The notes under the pieces: model-generated
What the model was told of the DNA's origin: nothing
Database searches by the model: none
The model's input: only the letters and a program-made list of their open reading frames with translations
Shown here: in pieces, positions 19,169 through 29,485 of the stretch
Layout of the letters: every line of letters starts with the position of its first letter
How positions within the stretch are numbered: position 1 is the stretch's first letter
Source of the DNA: an uncultured Croceicoccus sp.
Lineage (GTDB): Bacteria; Pseudomonadota; Alphaproteobacteria; Sphingomonadales; Sphingomonadaceae
Reading direction: 5' to 3'
Length of the DNA: 64,000 bases
Assembly (NCBI RefSeq): GCF_947496385.1
Contig: NZ_CANMCP010000004.1
Location: forward strand, 1 to 64,000
Translations under genes and position numbers: made by a program

Positions 19169-20158
19169 ATGACCGCCCAACCGCGAGAGAATCTGACCGG
19201 CATGGACCTGCGCGAGGAGATCGAGAAGCTGCGCAAGGAGCGCAATGCCGTGATCCTCGCCCATTATTACCAGAAGCCCGAAATCCAGGACATCGCCGAT
19301 TTCGTGGGCGACAGCCTCGAACTGTCGAAAAAGGCAGCCGCCACCGATGCGGAGGTGATCGCGTTCTGCGGCGTGAAGTTCATGGCGGATACGGCCAAGA
19401 TCCTGAGCCCGGAAAAGATCGTCGTGCTGCCCGATCTCGACGCCGGGTGCAGTCTTGAGGACAGCTGCCCGCCGGACAAGTTCCGCGCATTCCGCGAGGC
19501 GCATCCCAACCATATCGCGCTGACCTACATCAATTGCTCGACCGAGGTGAAGGCGCTGTCCGACGTCATCGTCACCTCGTCCAGCGCGGAGACGATCCTT
19601 CAGCAGATCCCCGAGGACCAGAAGATCATCTTCGGTCCCGATCGCCATCTCGGCGGCTATCTCAACCGCAAGTTCGGGCGCGACATGCTGCTCTGGCCCG
19701 GCGTGTGCATCGTGCACGAGGCGTTCAGCGAAACCGAGCTGATGAAATTGGAGCAGCAATATCCCGACGCGCCCATCGCCGCGCACCCGGAATGCCCGCC
19801 GCAGATCGTCGACCACGCCGATTACGTCGGCTCGACCAGCGGCATCCTGCAATTTGCGAAAACGACGGAGAGCGACACGCTCATCGTCGCGACCGAGCCG
19901 CACATCATCCACCAGATGGAGCTTGCGCTGCCGGAGAAGAATTTCATCGGCGCGCCGGGGGCGGACGGCAATTGCAACTGCAACATCTGCCCGTACATGG
20001 CGCTCAACACGATGGAGAAGCTCTATATCGCCCTGCGCGACCTCGAACCCCGGATCGAGATCAAGGAAGGCTTGCGGCTGAAGGCGAAGCAGAGCCTCGA
20101 CAAGATGATCGAAATGGCGGCCGGCACCATCGGCAAGGGCGATCTGGGCCGGGTGTGA
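19169..20158 (+). CDS. nadA: Quinolinate synthase
   Basis: NAVILAHYYQKPEIQDIADFVGDSLELSKKAA, AGCSLEDSCP, WPGVCIVHEAF, CNCNICPYMALNTMEKL. Confidence 0.97.
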   Translation: MTAQPRENLTGMDLREEIEKLRKERNAVILAHYYQKPEIQDIADFVGDSLELSKKAAATDAEVIAFCGVKFMADTAKILSPEKIVVLPDLDAGCSLEDSCPPDKFRAFREAHPNHIALTYINCSTEVKALSDVIVTSSSAETILQQIPEDQKIIFGPDRHLGGYLNRKFGRDMLLWPGVCIVHEAFSETELMKLEQQYPDAPIAAHPECPPQIVDHADYVGSTSGILQFAKTTESDTLIVATEPHIIHQMELALPEKNFIGAPGADGNCNCNICPYMALNTMEKLYIALRDLEPRIEIKEGLRLKAKQSLDKMIEMAAGTIGKGDLGRV

Positions 20159-20330
20159 GCGGACCCGGCCCCGCGCCCGATCCGCGCCGCATCCCCAACG
20201 GGCGGCAACGAAACGGCGCGTACCGCGTTGTGTTCTCCGGTCGCACGACAGGAGGGCACGCCATTCGCATCGACACATCCCCGCACGCAGCCGCGTATCG
20301 CGCCGCCGCCCGCCATCGCATGGGTAAGCC

Positions 20331-21677
20331 GTGACCGCGCATCTCCGCTCGTTCCTGGCGGGCATCAATGCCAGTTACTGGTTCTATCCCGCGCTGTTCT
20401 CGATCCTCGCCTTCGTGCTGGCGCTGGTGACGATCATGCTCGACCGCAGCTTTGCGGCCGAGATGATCTCGAACACCAAATATCTCGTGCCCGCCCGCCC
20501 CGATGGCGCCAGCACCATGCTGCAGGTGATCGCCGGCACGACGATCGGCGTCGCCGCGACGGTGTTTTCAATCACCATCGCCGCCGTCGCCTATGCCAGC
20601 GGCACCTACGGCCCGCGCCTCCTCACCAATTTCATGGAGGACAAGGGCAATCAGCTTTCGCTCGCCACGTTCATTGGCACGTTCGTCTATTCGGTGATGG
20701 TGCTGCGCGTGGTGCGGGCGGAGGACGAGGCCGCCGCCTCGGCGCAGGCCGCCGCGTCCGATGGCCTGCCGGGTTTCGTGCCGCAATTGTCGTTGCTGGT
20801 CGCGACGGGGCTGATGCTGGCGTCGATCGCGGTGCTGGTGTTCTTCCTCAACCATATTCCCGATTCGATCCGCATCAACACCGTGCTGAAACAGATCGGC
20901 GAGCGGCTCATCCGGCAGATCAAGCATCGCTTTCCCCACAACGGCTCGGATATCGAACAGCCCGAACCGCCCGATGGCAAGATCGTGTCGGTCACCTCGG
21001 CCGGATATATCGAGATCATCGATTTTTCCGGGCTGGAGGAGATTGCGGAGCGCACCGATTCGGTCATCGTGCTGAAGGCGGAGGCGGGCGATTTCGTGCA
21101 TCCGCCGATGGCGCTGGTGCAGATTGCCGCCGACGACCCGGACGATGCGCTGATCGAGGAGATTCTGGGCTGTTTCGTGCTGTCGGGCCTGCGCACGCCG
21201 ACGCAGGATCTGGGCTTCCTTCTCGACGAGCTGGTCGAGATTGCCCTGCGCGCGCTATCGCCGGGGATCAACGATCCGTTCACGGCGATGACGGCGCTGC
21301 ACTGGATCGGGGCGGCCACGGCGGAGCTGGGCGGGCGGGTGCTCGCCGATTCGCCCAATGACGACCGTGCGCAGTCGACCGACCGGCGCGTCATCCCGAT
21401 CATGACCGGGTTCGACGGCTATGTCGCGGCGGGGTTTGGCGCGGCGCGGTCCGCCGTCGCGACCAGCCGGAAGGCGACCTTCGCCATGTTCGACGCGATG
21501 CAGCATTGCGCCAGCGCGCTCAACAATCGCGACCGGGTGCAGGTTCTGTTGAAAGAGGGCGACCTGTTGATGAGCCAGGCCGTCGATGCGTTGAGCGGGC
21601 CGGACCTTGCCGAGGTGCACGACCGGCACCTCGCCTTCCGCGCCAGACTCAGCAACAATCGGCAGGCCGGGGACTAG
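20331..21677 (+). CDS. DUF2254 domain-containing membrane protein
   Basis: GTG start; TM segments plus STMLQVIAGTTIGVAATVFSITIAAVAYASGTYGPRLLTNFMEDKGNQ and RALSPGINDPFTAMTALHWIG are DUF2254-like. Confidence 0.85.
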   Translation: MTAHLRSFLAGINASYWFYPALFSILAFVLALVTIMLDRSFAAEMISNTKYLVPARPDGASTMLQVIAGTTIGVAATVFSITIAAVAYASGTYGPRLLTNFMEDKGNQLSLATFIGTFVYSVMVLRVVRAEDEAAASAQAAASDGLPGFVPQLSLLVATGLMLASIAVLVFFLNHIPDSIRINTVLKQIGERLIRQIKHRFPHNGSDIEQPEPPDGKIVSVTSAGYIEIIDFSGLEEIAERTDSVIVLKAEAGDFVHPPMALVQIAADDPDDALIEEILGCFVLSGLRTPTQDLGFLLDELVEIALRALSPGINDPFTAMTALHWIGAATAELGGRVLADSPNDDRAQSTDRRVIPIMTGFDGYVAAGFGAARSAVATSRKATFAMFDAMQHCASALNNRDRVQVLLKEGDLLMSQAVDALSGPDLAEVHDRHLAFRARLSNNRQAGD

Positions 21678-21961
21678 TCTTCGGGTTCGGCGTCCGGCGT
21701 CGCGGCGTCGGTTTCGGTATCGATATCGGCATCATCCGCGTCCTCGCCGGCGGTCTCGCCTTCCCCTTCCGCTTCGCTGACCGGCATGCCCTGCGATTGG
21801 AGCTGATCGAACGGGATCATCGCATCGTCGATCGTGCCGGGCAGCACCTCGCCCTGCGCCGCCGCGCCCTCGGCCTCGGCCGGAGCGTCCGCCGTGTCGT
21901 TACAGCCGGACAGGAGCGGCAGCAGCGCCGCCATCGTGAGGGTGAGGATCGTTTTCGCCAT
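21674..21961 (-). CDS. Small acidic putative lipoprotein
   Basis: MAKTILTLTMAALLPLLSGCNDTADAP (lipobox) followed by a Glu/Asp-rich tail. Confidence 0.7.
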   Translation of the reverse strand: MAKTILTLTMAALLPLLSGCNDTADAPAEAEGAAAQGEVLPGTIDDAMIPFDQLQSQGMPVSEAEGEGETAGEDADDADIDTETDAATPDAEPED

Positions 21962-21972
21962 GGCCTCGCTGA

Positions 21973-22659
21973 TTACTCCGTCGGGCATTTGCGGTCCAGC
22001 GCGGAGAGGAACGTTTCGCTGTGCCGCCCCATCGCCTCGTCCCATTCGCGCGCCGACACCGCGCGGCCGAGCCGTTCGAGGCTGGTCACGCCGAATTCGC
22101 TGATGCCGCAGGGCACGATGCCGGTAAAATGGGTGAGATCGGGCGACAGGTTCACGCTGAACCCGTGCATCGTCACCCATTTGCGCACGCGCACGCCGAT
22201 CGCGCCGATCTTCGCCTCGCGCCCGTCGACATTGCGGGTCCAGATGCCGATGCGCCCCTCCGCCCGCCAGCTTTCGACATCAAAATCGGCAAGCGTGTCG
22301 ATCACCCACCCTTCGAGCGCATGCACGAAACCGCGCACGTCGCGCGCCCGCCGGCTGAGGTCGAGCAGGACGTAGCCGATCCGCTGCCCCGGTCCGTGAT
22401 AGGTGAATTGCCCGCCGCGCCCCGCCTTCACCACGTCGAATCGCGGGTCGAGCAGGTCGGCATCCTTCGCGCTGGTCCCCGCGGTATAGACGGGCGGATG
22501 TTCGAGCATCCAGATCAGCTCGCGCGCGCCGTCGCGAATCGCGGCATTGCGCACCTCCATCTCGGCCAGCGCATCGCGATAGGCGACCTGCTCATAGCTA
22601 TGGCGCCATTCGATCGCGCCGCGCAGCGAGGCGGGCATATCCGTCGTATCATCGGTCAT
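21973..22659 (-). CDS. lipB: Octanoyltransferase (lipoate biosynthesis)
   Basis: [78 protein letters not shown]. Confidence 0.96.
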   Translation of the reverse strand: MTDDTTDMPASLRGAIEWRHSYEQVAYRDALAEMEVRNAAIRDGARELIWMLEHPPVYTAGTSAKDADLLDPRFDVVKAGRGGQFTYHGPGQRIGYVLLDLSRRARDVRGFVHALEGWVIDTLADFDVESWRAEGRIGIWTRNVDGREAKIGAIGVRVRKWVTMHGFSVNLSPDLTHFTGIVPCGISEFGVTSLERLGRAVSAREWDEAMGRHSETFLSALDRKCPTE

Positions 22660-22700
22660 CGCGCGTTGCGTGGCGGCAAATGCCGTGCCAATCAAGACCC

Positions 22701-23549
22701 ATGGCATTACCTTCATGGAAACCGGCGCCCAAGGGGCCGCCGCCTGCAAAGCTCGACATCGGCCGGGCATGGTCGCGCGCCGCGGCGATGATCGCGGCGA
22801 ACCGGCAATTGCTGCTCATCGTGGCGGGGGTGTTCTTTCTCCTGCCGCAGCTGATCGTGAATTTCGTCCTGCCCTCGCCGCAGGACGGGCTGGAGGGGGA
22901 TGCCGCGACGCAGGCGATGCTCGACCTCTTCGCCGGCTGGTGGCCGGTCCTGCTCGCCTCGCTGTTGATGCAGAGCGTGGGCGTGCTCGCCGTGATCGCG
23001 CTGCTCGCCGATCCGGCGCGGCCCACCGTGGGGGAGGCGATGAAGCGGGCGCTGCGCTATCTGCCGAGCTATGTCGCGGCGCAGCTCGTGCTTCTGTCGG
23101 GTATCGGGGTGGTCATGCTGCTCGTGCTGGTGCCGGTCGCGACGGCGGGGGCGGCGGCAGGCAGCGCCTCTTCAGCCGGGGCGTTCGGCACGCTCATTGC
23201 GCTGGCCATCGCGCTCTATCTCTTCATCCGGGCCGTGCTGACCGCGCCGGTCATGGTGGCGCAGCGGGTGCGCAATCCGTTCGATGCCCTGCTGCGCGCG
23301 TGGCGGCTGACGCGGGGCAATGCGACGCGGCTGCTGTTCTTTCTCGCGCTGCTGACGCTGTCGGCGCTGATCATCTATACGGTGGCGACGCTGATCCCGG
23401 GGCTGATCCTGCTCCCGCTCGTCGGGGCGGATGGCGCGGCGGTCGTCGTCGGCTTTATCGGGGCGCTGGTGGGCGCGGTCTATTCGCTGATCACGACGGC
23501 GGTGCTGACCGCGATCTGGGCGCAGCTTGCTGCGACGCCTGCCGAGTGA
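22701..23549 (+). CDS. Hypothetical multi-pass membrane protein (GlpQ-membrane-domain-like)
   Basis: Several hydrophobic segments; ATG at 22701; no catalytic motif seen. Confidence 0.7.
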   Translation: MALPSWKPAPKGPPPAKLDIGRAWSRAAAMIAANRQLLLIVAGVFFLLPQLIVNFVLPSPQDGLEGDAATQAMLDLFAGWWPVLLASLLMQSVGVLAVIALLADPARPTVGEAMKRALRYLPSYVAAQLVLLSGIGVVMLLVLVPVATAGAAAGSASSAGAFGTLIALAIALYLFIRAVLTAPVMVAQRVRNPFDALLRAWRLTRGNATRLLFFLALLTLSALIIYTVATLIPGLILLPLVGADGAAVVVGFIGALVGAVYSLITTAVLTAIWAQLAATPAE

Positions 23550-23552
23550 CGC

Positions 23553-24185
23553 TCAGCCCGCGTCCTTCCAGCCCCAGAACATCTTGCACGGCAGCACGTT
23601 GAGCGGTTCGAAATCGCTGTCGATGCGGCGGAACCGGCGGGCCATGAAATCGCGCGCCTTGGCCGAAAACTGATAGACGAGAAACGCGCCGCCGGGCCGC
23701 AACACGCGGTGGGTGGCATCGACGATGGCCGGGCCGACCCCATCCGGAAGGGTCGAAAACGGCAGGCCCGAAAGGACGTAATCCGCCCCGTCATGGCCAT
23801 GCGCGGCGATGATCGCCTCCACATCCGCGGCGGAGCCGAGCACGGCGGTGAACCGGCTATCGGCGATCGTGCGATTGAGATAGTCGATATACAGCGGGTT
23901 GGTGTCGATCACGATGAGCGCGGCATCCCGCTTCATCCGGTCGAGCACCGGTTGGCAGAACGTGCCGACGCCGGGGCCATATTCGACAAACAGATCGCAC
24001 CGGCTCCAGTCCGTGCGCGACAGCATGCGGTCGATGGTAAAGCGCGAGGACGGAATGATCGAACCGACCATAACCGGGTGCTGCACGAACCCCTTGAAGA
24101 ACACGCCCCAGGGTCCAAGCGCCCGGGAAAGGCGGCGCTTTGCCCGGCGCGTGATGGTCTCGCGCGTCAATTCGGTACCCGCCAT
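23553..24185 (-). CDS. SAM-dependent methyltransferase (phospholipid N-methyltransferase-like)
   Basis: VEYGPGVGTFCQPVLDRM, LIVIDTNPLYIDYLNRT, YVLSGLPFSTLPDGVG. Confidence 0.8.
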   Translation of the reverse strand: MAGTELTRETITRRAKRRLSRALGPWGVFFKGFVQHPVMVGSIIPSSRFTIDRMLSRTDWSRCDLFVEYGPGVGTFCQPVLDRMKRDAALIVIDTNPLYIDYLNRTIADSRFTAVLGSAADVEAIIAAHGHDGADYVLSGLPFSTLPDGVGPAIVDATHRVLRPGGAFLVYQFSAKARDFMARRFRRIDSDFEPLNVLPCKMFWGWKDAG

Positions 24186-24287
24186 GAAATAATCGTCTCC
24201 GCCTCTTAACAGATCGTTGCGCGGGCGTGGCAAATCGCGGCCCGCTTTGCAAGCGCCGGGGCATACATCGGTGCAAACATCGGTAAG

Positions 24288-24632
24288 TTAAAGGATTTCG
24301 TACACCGTATCCTGCGGCCGGCACAGGCGGGCACCCTTTTCCGTCTCGACCAGCGGCCGCTCGATCAGCATCGGCTCGGCCGCCATCGCGTTGAGCACCG
24401 TGTCATCGTCCGCATCGGGCAGGCCGCGTTCGGTTGCATCCGTGCCCCGCATGCGCAGGCCCTGCTGCGGCGTGATGCCCGCCTTTTCGTAAAGGCCGCG
24501 CAGGCGCACCGCGCTCGGCGGGTTTTTCAGATATTCGACCACCTCGACCTCGACGCCGGGCGTGTCTTCCAGGATGGCGAGCGTCTTGCGCGAGGTGCCG
24601 CATTTCGGATTGTGCCAGATGGTGGCCTTCAT
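24288..24632 (-). CDS. arsC: Arsenate reductase (glutaredoxin-type)
   Basis: IWHNPKCGTSRKTLAIL and KGARLCRPQD, canonical ArsC motifs. Confidence 0.93.
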   Translation of the reverse strand: MKATIWHNPKCGTSRKTLAILEDTPGVEVEVVEYLKNPPSAVRLRGLYEKAGITPQQGLRMRGTDATERGLPDADDDTVLNAMAAEPMLIERPLVETEKGARLCRPQDTVYEIL

Positions 24633-25198
24633 TCGTCGTTCTCCTCACTTGCGATAGTCGCGTTGCCGGGCGCCATGGCGGGCACGTCGCGCGCGGCCTG
24701 CGCCGGGTCGATGCCGGGGGCGGGCACGTCGCCCGCGGGTTCGCGGCGGCGGAGCGACCGGCTCGCCCGTTCGAACGCCCGCCGTATCCGCGGATGCGCG
24801 CCGCACGGGCACAGATTGCGAATCGCATCGTCGATCGCGGCCCGGCCCGGCGCCGGATCGCGCGCCAGCAGCGCCGCCCCCGCCATCACGATGCCCGGCG
24901 TGCAGAACCCGCATTGAATCGCGCCCTCGGCCACCATCGCCTGTTGCAGCGGGTGCGAACGGTCGGGGGACAGCGCCTCGATCGTCGTGACGTATCGCCC
25001 CTCCACCTCGGCCAGCGACACGAGGCAGGACCGGATCGCCTGCCCGTCGATGATGACCATGCACGCGCCGCAATCGCCATTGCCGCAGCCATGCTTCGTA
25101 CCGGTGAGATTCGCCGCATCGCGCAGCGCCCAGACTAGCGGCGTATCCCCATCCATCAGGAATTGCACCGGGCGATCGTTGACGGTCAGGCGAGTCAT
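24629..25198 (-). CDS. (2Fe-2S)-binding small subunit of a molybdenum hydroxylase (IorA-like)
   Basis: GTKHGCGNGDCGACMVIIDGQAIRSCLV and QCGFCTPGIVMAGAALLARDP...NLCPCGAHPRIRRA: two [2Fe-2S] cluster motifs. Confidence 0.93.
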   Translation of the reverse strand: MTRLTVNDRPVQFLMDGDTPLVWALRDAANLTGTKHGCGNGDCGACMVIIDGQAIRSCLVSLAEVEGRYVTTIEALSPDRSHPLQQAMVAEGAIQCGFCTPGIVMAGAALLARDPAPGRAAIDDAIRNLCPCGAHPRIRRAFERASRSLRRREPAGDVPAPGIDPAQAARDVPAMAPGNATIASEENDE

Positions 25199-25253
25199 CG
25201 TGCGCCCGCCCTACCGCGAAGCACCCGCGCACGAAAGCACCCGACCCCCGCCA

Positions 25254-25874
25254 TCACGAACCGAGCAGGCCCCGCCGCTCGAAATCGGCGCGCAGCGTGG
25301 GCGCATCGGTGAAATGATGCACCTGCCACCCGAGCGCGGCGGCGGCATCGACATTGTCGCGGCGGTCGTCGATGAACAGGGCGGTCGCGGGCACGATGCC
25401 GAAACGGCGGGCGGCAAGGTCGAAGATTTCCGGCTCCGGCTTGGCCAGCTTTTCCGTGCCGGACACGACGATGTCGCGAAACCGGTCGAAAACCGGCTGC
25501 GTCGCGCGGAACTGTTTCCAGAAGCTGTCGGCGAAATTGGTGATCGCCCAGAGCGGCACCCCGGCGGCGTCCAGCTCCTCGACCAGTTCGAGCGAGCCTG
25601 GAACCGGGCCGGGGATGGATTCCGTAAACCGCGTCGCATAGGCGTCGATGAGCGCGCCCTCGTCCGGGAACGCGGCCTTGCGCTCGGCGACCATCTCGGC
25701 GAGGTCGCGGCCTTCGTCGTGGCCGTGGTGCCACTCGGGCGTCACCACATGCGTCACGAACCATTCGAGCCGCGCCGGATCGTCGATCATCGGGCGATAA
25801 AGATAGCGCAGGTCCCAGCGGAACAGCACCATGCCGACATCGAACACGACATGGTCGACCGTGCGATCATCCAT
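25254..25874 (-). CDS. HAD-family hydrolase
   Basis: VVFDVGMVLFRWD, WAITNFADSF, GTEKLAKPEPEIFDLAARRFG, FIDDRRDNVDAAAALGW. Confidence 0.92.
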   Translation of the reverse strand: MDDRTVDHVVFDVGMVLFRWDLRYLYRPMIDDPARLEWFVTHVVTPEWHHGHDEGRDLAEMVAERKAAFPDEGALIDAYATRFTESIPGPVPGSLELVEELDAAGVPLWAITNFADSFWKQFRATQPVFDRFRDIVVSGTEKLAKPEPEIFDLAARRFGIVPATALFIDDRRDNVDAAAALGWQVHHFTDAPTLRADFERRGLLGS

Positions 25875-25985
25875 CACCAGATCACTCCCGTCGCGCACGC
25901 ATACGCGAAAGCGCCGCCCGGTCGCCCCGGCGGCGCATCTTCACGCAAGGCCACCGGGCCGGCGAACGGCCCGAGACGCATGGGT

Positions 25986-26111
25986 TCAGCCCTGGCGGGC
26001 CTTGAACCGGCGATTGGTCTTGTTGATGACATAGACCCGGCCGCGACGGCGGATCACGCGGTTGTCGCGGTGGCGGTTCTTCAGCGATTTGAGGCTGTTG
26101 CGAATCTTCAT
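25986..26111 (-). CDS. rpmJ: 50S ribosomal protein L36
   Basis: [41 protein letters not shown], 41 aa. Confidence 0.98.
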   Translation of the reverse strand: MKIRNSLKSLKNRHRDNRVIRRRGRVYVINKTNRRFKARQG

Positions 26112-26287
26112 TGTCTCATTCCCAATTGCCGGTGAGAGATCGACCCCACCGGGCGCATTCCGACAGATGACCGGGTGGGCATCCATCTCTGGCGGGGGTG
26201 CGATCCATATGGACACGAACCCGCCGAAATCAAGGTGGGGCGGATAGGTGCAGCCCAGCCTTGAGTCAAGCACGTTTGGCGCGCGCC

Positions 26288-27328
26288 TTACCCGCCCTGC
26301 CCGCCGCCTTGCCCCTCACGCAGGCCGGTCAGCCGCTTTTCCCATTGCAGCGCATGGCCGATGATCGTTTCCAGATCGTCGTGCCGCGGCTGCCATGGCA
26401 CGGTGTCCATGATCCGGCTGTTGTCCGACACGAGCGAGGGCACGTCGCCCGCGCGGCGCCCCTCCATCACGCGCGGCACGGGCTGTCCCACAACCCGGTC
26501 CACCGCGTCGAGCACTTCGAGCACGGAAAAACCGCGGCCATATCCCACATTCATGGTCAGGCTGCGCTCCGGCTGCGCGATCAACGCCTCCAGCGCGAGG
26601 ACATGCGCATCGGCGAGGTCGGACACGTGGATGTAATCGCGCACCCCGGTACCGTCGGGGGTCGGATAATCGGTGCCGAACACGCCGACCGGCCCGCGTT
26701 TGCCCAAGGCCGATTCGACCGCCACCTTGACGAGATGGGTCGCACCGATGCTGGACTGTCCGCTGCGCGCGTCGGGATCGGCGCCCGCCACGTTGAAATA
26801 GCGCAGCACGCAATGGTTGAGGTCGTAGGCGCGCGAACAATCGGCAAGGATCCGCTCGGTCATCAGCTTCGACATGCCGTAGGGATTGACCGGCGACAGC
26901 GGCAGATCTTCCTGCAGCGGCTTGAGGTCCGGCTCGCCATACACCGTCGCGGTGGAGGAGAAGATCATGTGCGGCACGCCATGTTCGACCGCCGCCGCGA
27001 TCAGGGCGCGCCCCTTCACCGTGTTGTTGTCGTAATATTTCAGCGGGTCCGACACCGATTCCGGCACGATGATCGAGCCTGCGAAATGCATGATCGCGCG
27101 CGTACCCTGCTCGGCGAAGATGCGGGACAGCAATTCGGCATCGGCGATGTCGCCTTGATAAAACGCCACCTCGTCCGGGATCGCCCAGCGAAAGCCGGTC
27201 GACAGATCGTCGATCACCGCGACGTCCCACCCCTTGTCGAGCAGGGCCAGCACGGCATGGCTCCCGATATATCCGGCCCCGCCGGTCACCAGCACCGGAA
27301 CTTTTGCACTGTCGTCGGATTTCACCAT
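26288..27328 (-). CDS. galE: UDP-glucose 4-epimerase
   Basis: [60 protein letters not shown]. Confidence 0.95.
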   Translation of the reverse strand: MVKSDDSAKVPVLVTGGAGYIGSHAVLALLDKGWDVAVIDDLSTGFRWAIPDEVAFYQGDIADAELLSRIFAEQGTRAIMHFAGSIIVPESVSDPLKYYDNNTVKGRALIAAAVEHGVPHMIFSSTATVYGEPDLKPLQEDLPLSPVNPYGMSKLMTERILADCSRAYDLNHCVLRYFNVAGADPDARSGQSSIGATHLVKVAVESALGKRGPVGVFGTDYPTPDGTGVRDYIHVSDLADAHVLALEALIAQPERSLTMNVGYGRGFSVLEVLDAVDRVVGQPVPRVMEGRRAGDVPSLVSDNSRIMDTVPWQPRHDDLETIIGHALQWEKRLTGLREGQGGGQGG

Positions 27329-27460
27329 CGCGGGCTCCTCGGCATTTGGTCCATAGTCGATGGGTGACCTATTCGAACCCGGCCTGCAAGTTAAGCGCGA
27401 ATACACGATGCATCCCCTAATCGGACGCCTCACATTATTTCGCCGGTTCGGGAGACGATC

Positions 27461-28078
27461 ATGACATTTCGCGCATTCACGCCAGGAACCCTGCCCATGC
27501 TGGCGCTCGCACTCGTCGCGCCGGCGATGCTGGGGGCCTGCGCCACGACGCCGCCCGTCGATGTCACGCGGTTCAGCGCGCCCGAACGATTGAACCTGGC
27601 CGACCGCGGCACGGTCGAGATCGTGACCCCCGACATGCCGGGCGGCTCGCTCATGCTGGAGCCGTGGCGCGCCGCGGTCGCGGCGGAGCTGGCCGAGGCC
27701 GGCTATACCCCGACGAACCGCGCCGACAGCGCGCAGGTCGCCGAAATTTTCGTGCGCCGCGACACGATGCGCCCCGAACGCCGCCGCGGCCCGGTCAGCG
27801 TCGGGGTCGGCGGATCGACCGGCGGATACGGTTCGGGCGTTGGCGTGGGCGTCGGCATCGACCTCAGCGGTCCGCCGCCCGAGCAGGTGTCGAACGAGCT
27901 TTCGGTCGTGATCCGCGACCGGGCCAGCGGCGAATCGGTGTGGGAAGGCCGCGCCGATCAATATGTCGAGGCCAAATCCGGGCTTGCCGACGCGGCCACC
28001 GCCGCGCAAAGGCTGGCCGCCGCCCTGTTCGCCGATTTTCCGGGCGAACCCAGCGAAACCTACACCGTAAAGGACTGA
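27461..28078 (+). CDS. DUF4136-like putative lipoprotein
   Basis: Signal with lipobox (MLGACATTPPVDVTRF); Gly-rich mid region; C-terminal AAQRLAAALFADFPGEPSET. Confidence 0.75.
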   Translation: MTFRAFTPGTLPMLALALVAPAMLGACATTPPVDVTRFSAPERLNLADRGTVEIVTPDMPGGSLMLEPWRAAVAAELAEAGYTPTNRADSAQVAEIFVRRDTMRPERRRGPVSVGVGGSTGGYGSGVGVGVGIDLSGPPPEQVSNELSVVIRDRASGESVWEGRADQYVEAKSGLADAATAAQRLAAALFADFPGEPSETYTVKD

Positions 28079-28087
28079 TCCGACCCC

Positions 28088-29245
28088 ATGACCGATACCA
28101 CCCACGAAAACGCCGATATTGCCATCAATGCCGCCTTCGATGCCGGCAATATCGCGGTGACGCGCGTTTCGGGGGCGGAGGCATGGCTGACCATCCGCAA
28201 GGACGAGCAGAGCGAATTTTTCCAGTGGTTCCATTTCCGCGTCGCCGGGGCGGCGGGGCGCGAACTGACGCTGCGGATCACGGGACTTGCGCAGTCGGCC
28301 TATCCGGATGGCTGGGCCGATTACAAGGCGTGCGTGTCGGAGGATCGCGCCGAATGGCTGCGCGCGGATACCGAATGGGCGCCGGGCGAGGATGGCGGAA
28401 CGCTCACCATCCGTTACACGCCGATGGGCGATCTGGCCTGGCTCGCCTATTTCGCGCCCTATTCGATGGACCGGCACAACGATCTCGTCGCGCAGGCCGC
28501 GCTGACCGAAGGGGTCACCCATCGCACATTGGGCGAAACGCTCGACGGGCAGGCGATCGACTGCCTCGAAATGGGTGAGGGCGATACGCAGGTCTGGCTC
28601 TACGCCCGGCAGCATCCCGGCGAATCGATGGCGGAATGGTGGATGGAAGGGGCGATCGCCCTGCTCACCGATCCGTCCGACCCGGTGGGCCGCGCCCTGC
28701 GGCAGAAGGCGACATTCCATATCGTGCCGAACTGCAACCCGGACGGCAGCCGCCGCGGCCATTTGCGCACCAATGGCATCGGCACCAATCTCAACCGCGA
28801 ATGGGACGAGCCCTCGCCCGAAAAATCGCCGGAGATCTACGCCATCCGCAATGCGATGGATGAAACCGGCGTCGATTTCGCGATGGACGTGCACGGGGAC
28901 GAGGCGATCTCCGCCGTCTTCCTCGCAGGGTTCGAAGGCATCGCCGACGCGAGCGAGGAGCAGGCGGAGGGCTACACCCTCTATTCCGACCTGCTGCTGG
29001 CGCAGACGCCCGATTTCCAGACCGAGAAGGGCTACCCGGTGACCGCGAAGGGCAAGGCGAACATGGCGATCTCCACCAATCAGCTGGCCGGTCGGTTCGG
29101 CGCGGTGTCGATGACGCTGGAAATGCCGTTCAAGGACCACGCCCCGATGGCCGATGCGACCAACGGGTGGAGCCCGGATCGCTGTATCGAGCTCGGGCGG
29201 TCATGCATGGCGGCGCTCTATCAATGGCTGGTGCGGCGGGGCTGA
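28088..29245 (+). CDS. M14-family zinc carboxypeptidase (cytosolic type)
   Basis: [52 protein letters not shown]. Confidence 0.93.
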   Translation: MTDTTHENADIAINAAFDAGNIAVTRVSGAEAWLTIRKDEQSEFFQWFHFRVAGAAGRELTLRITGLAQSAYPDGWADYKACVSEDRAEWLRADTEWAPGEDGGTLTIRYTPMGDLAWLAYFAPYSMDRHNDLVAQAALTEGVTHRTLGETLDGQAIDCLEMGEGDTQVWLYARQHPGESMAEWWMEGAIALLTDPSDPVGRALRQKATFHIVPNCNPDGSRRGHLRTNGIGTNLNREWDEPSPEKSPEIYAIRNAMDETGVDFAMDVHGDEAISAVFLAGFEGIADASEEQAEGYTLYSDLLLAQTPDFQTEKGYPVTAKGKANMAISTNQLAGRFGAVSMTLEMPFKDHAPMADATNGWSPDRCIELGRSCMAALYQWLVRRG

Positions 29246-29485
29246 TTTTAACGAAGCGTTAGGATTTGGGCGCTACGTTCGGAGGCATGAACGCTTTCGT
29301 GTCCCGCGCCGATCACATTGTCCGGTCCCGTCTGGCCGCCACGCCCGGCGCCCTCGCGCGGAGCTGCGTCATCGCGGCCTGCGCCATGGCGCTGGCGGCT
29401 GCGGGACCGTTTCTTCCGTTCTGATCCTGCGCTGCGTCCAACGACGCTGGCTTTTTCATGGGCGGCTGCGCTAACGCTGCGCGCC

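Noticed and set aside
17213-20368. 1051-aa minus-strand ORF spanning moeB, MBL hydrolase and nadA
   Set aside because: Antisense to three well-supported genes; composition (His/Arg/Asp/Gly-rich, no domains) is typical of stop-poor antisense frames in GC-rich DNA.
24288-24632. Arsenic resistance operon
   Set aside because: No arsR, arsB/acr3 or arsH in the neighbourhood.
25904-25945. gcgccgcc...ggcggcgc hairpin downstream of rpmJ as terminator
   Set aside because: Stem is present but no clear U-tract on the minus strand; GC-rich background makes such stems common.
27329-29140. Upstream 600-aa extension of the galE ORF (950-aa frame)
   Set aside because: The extension is antisense to DUF4136 and the carboxypeptidase; the true GalE start is [24 protein letters not shown] at 27328.
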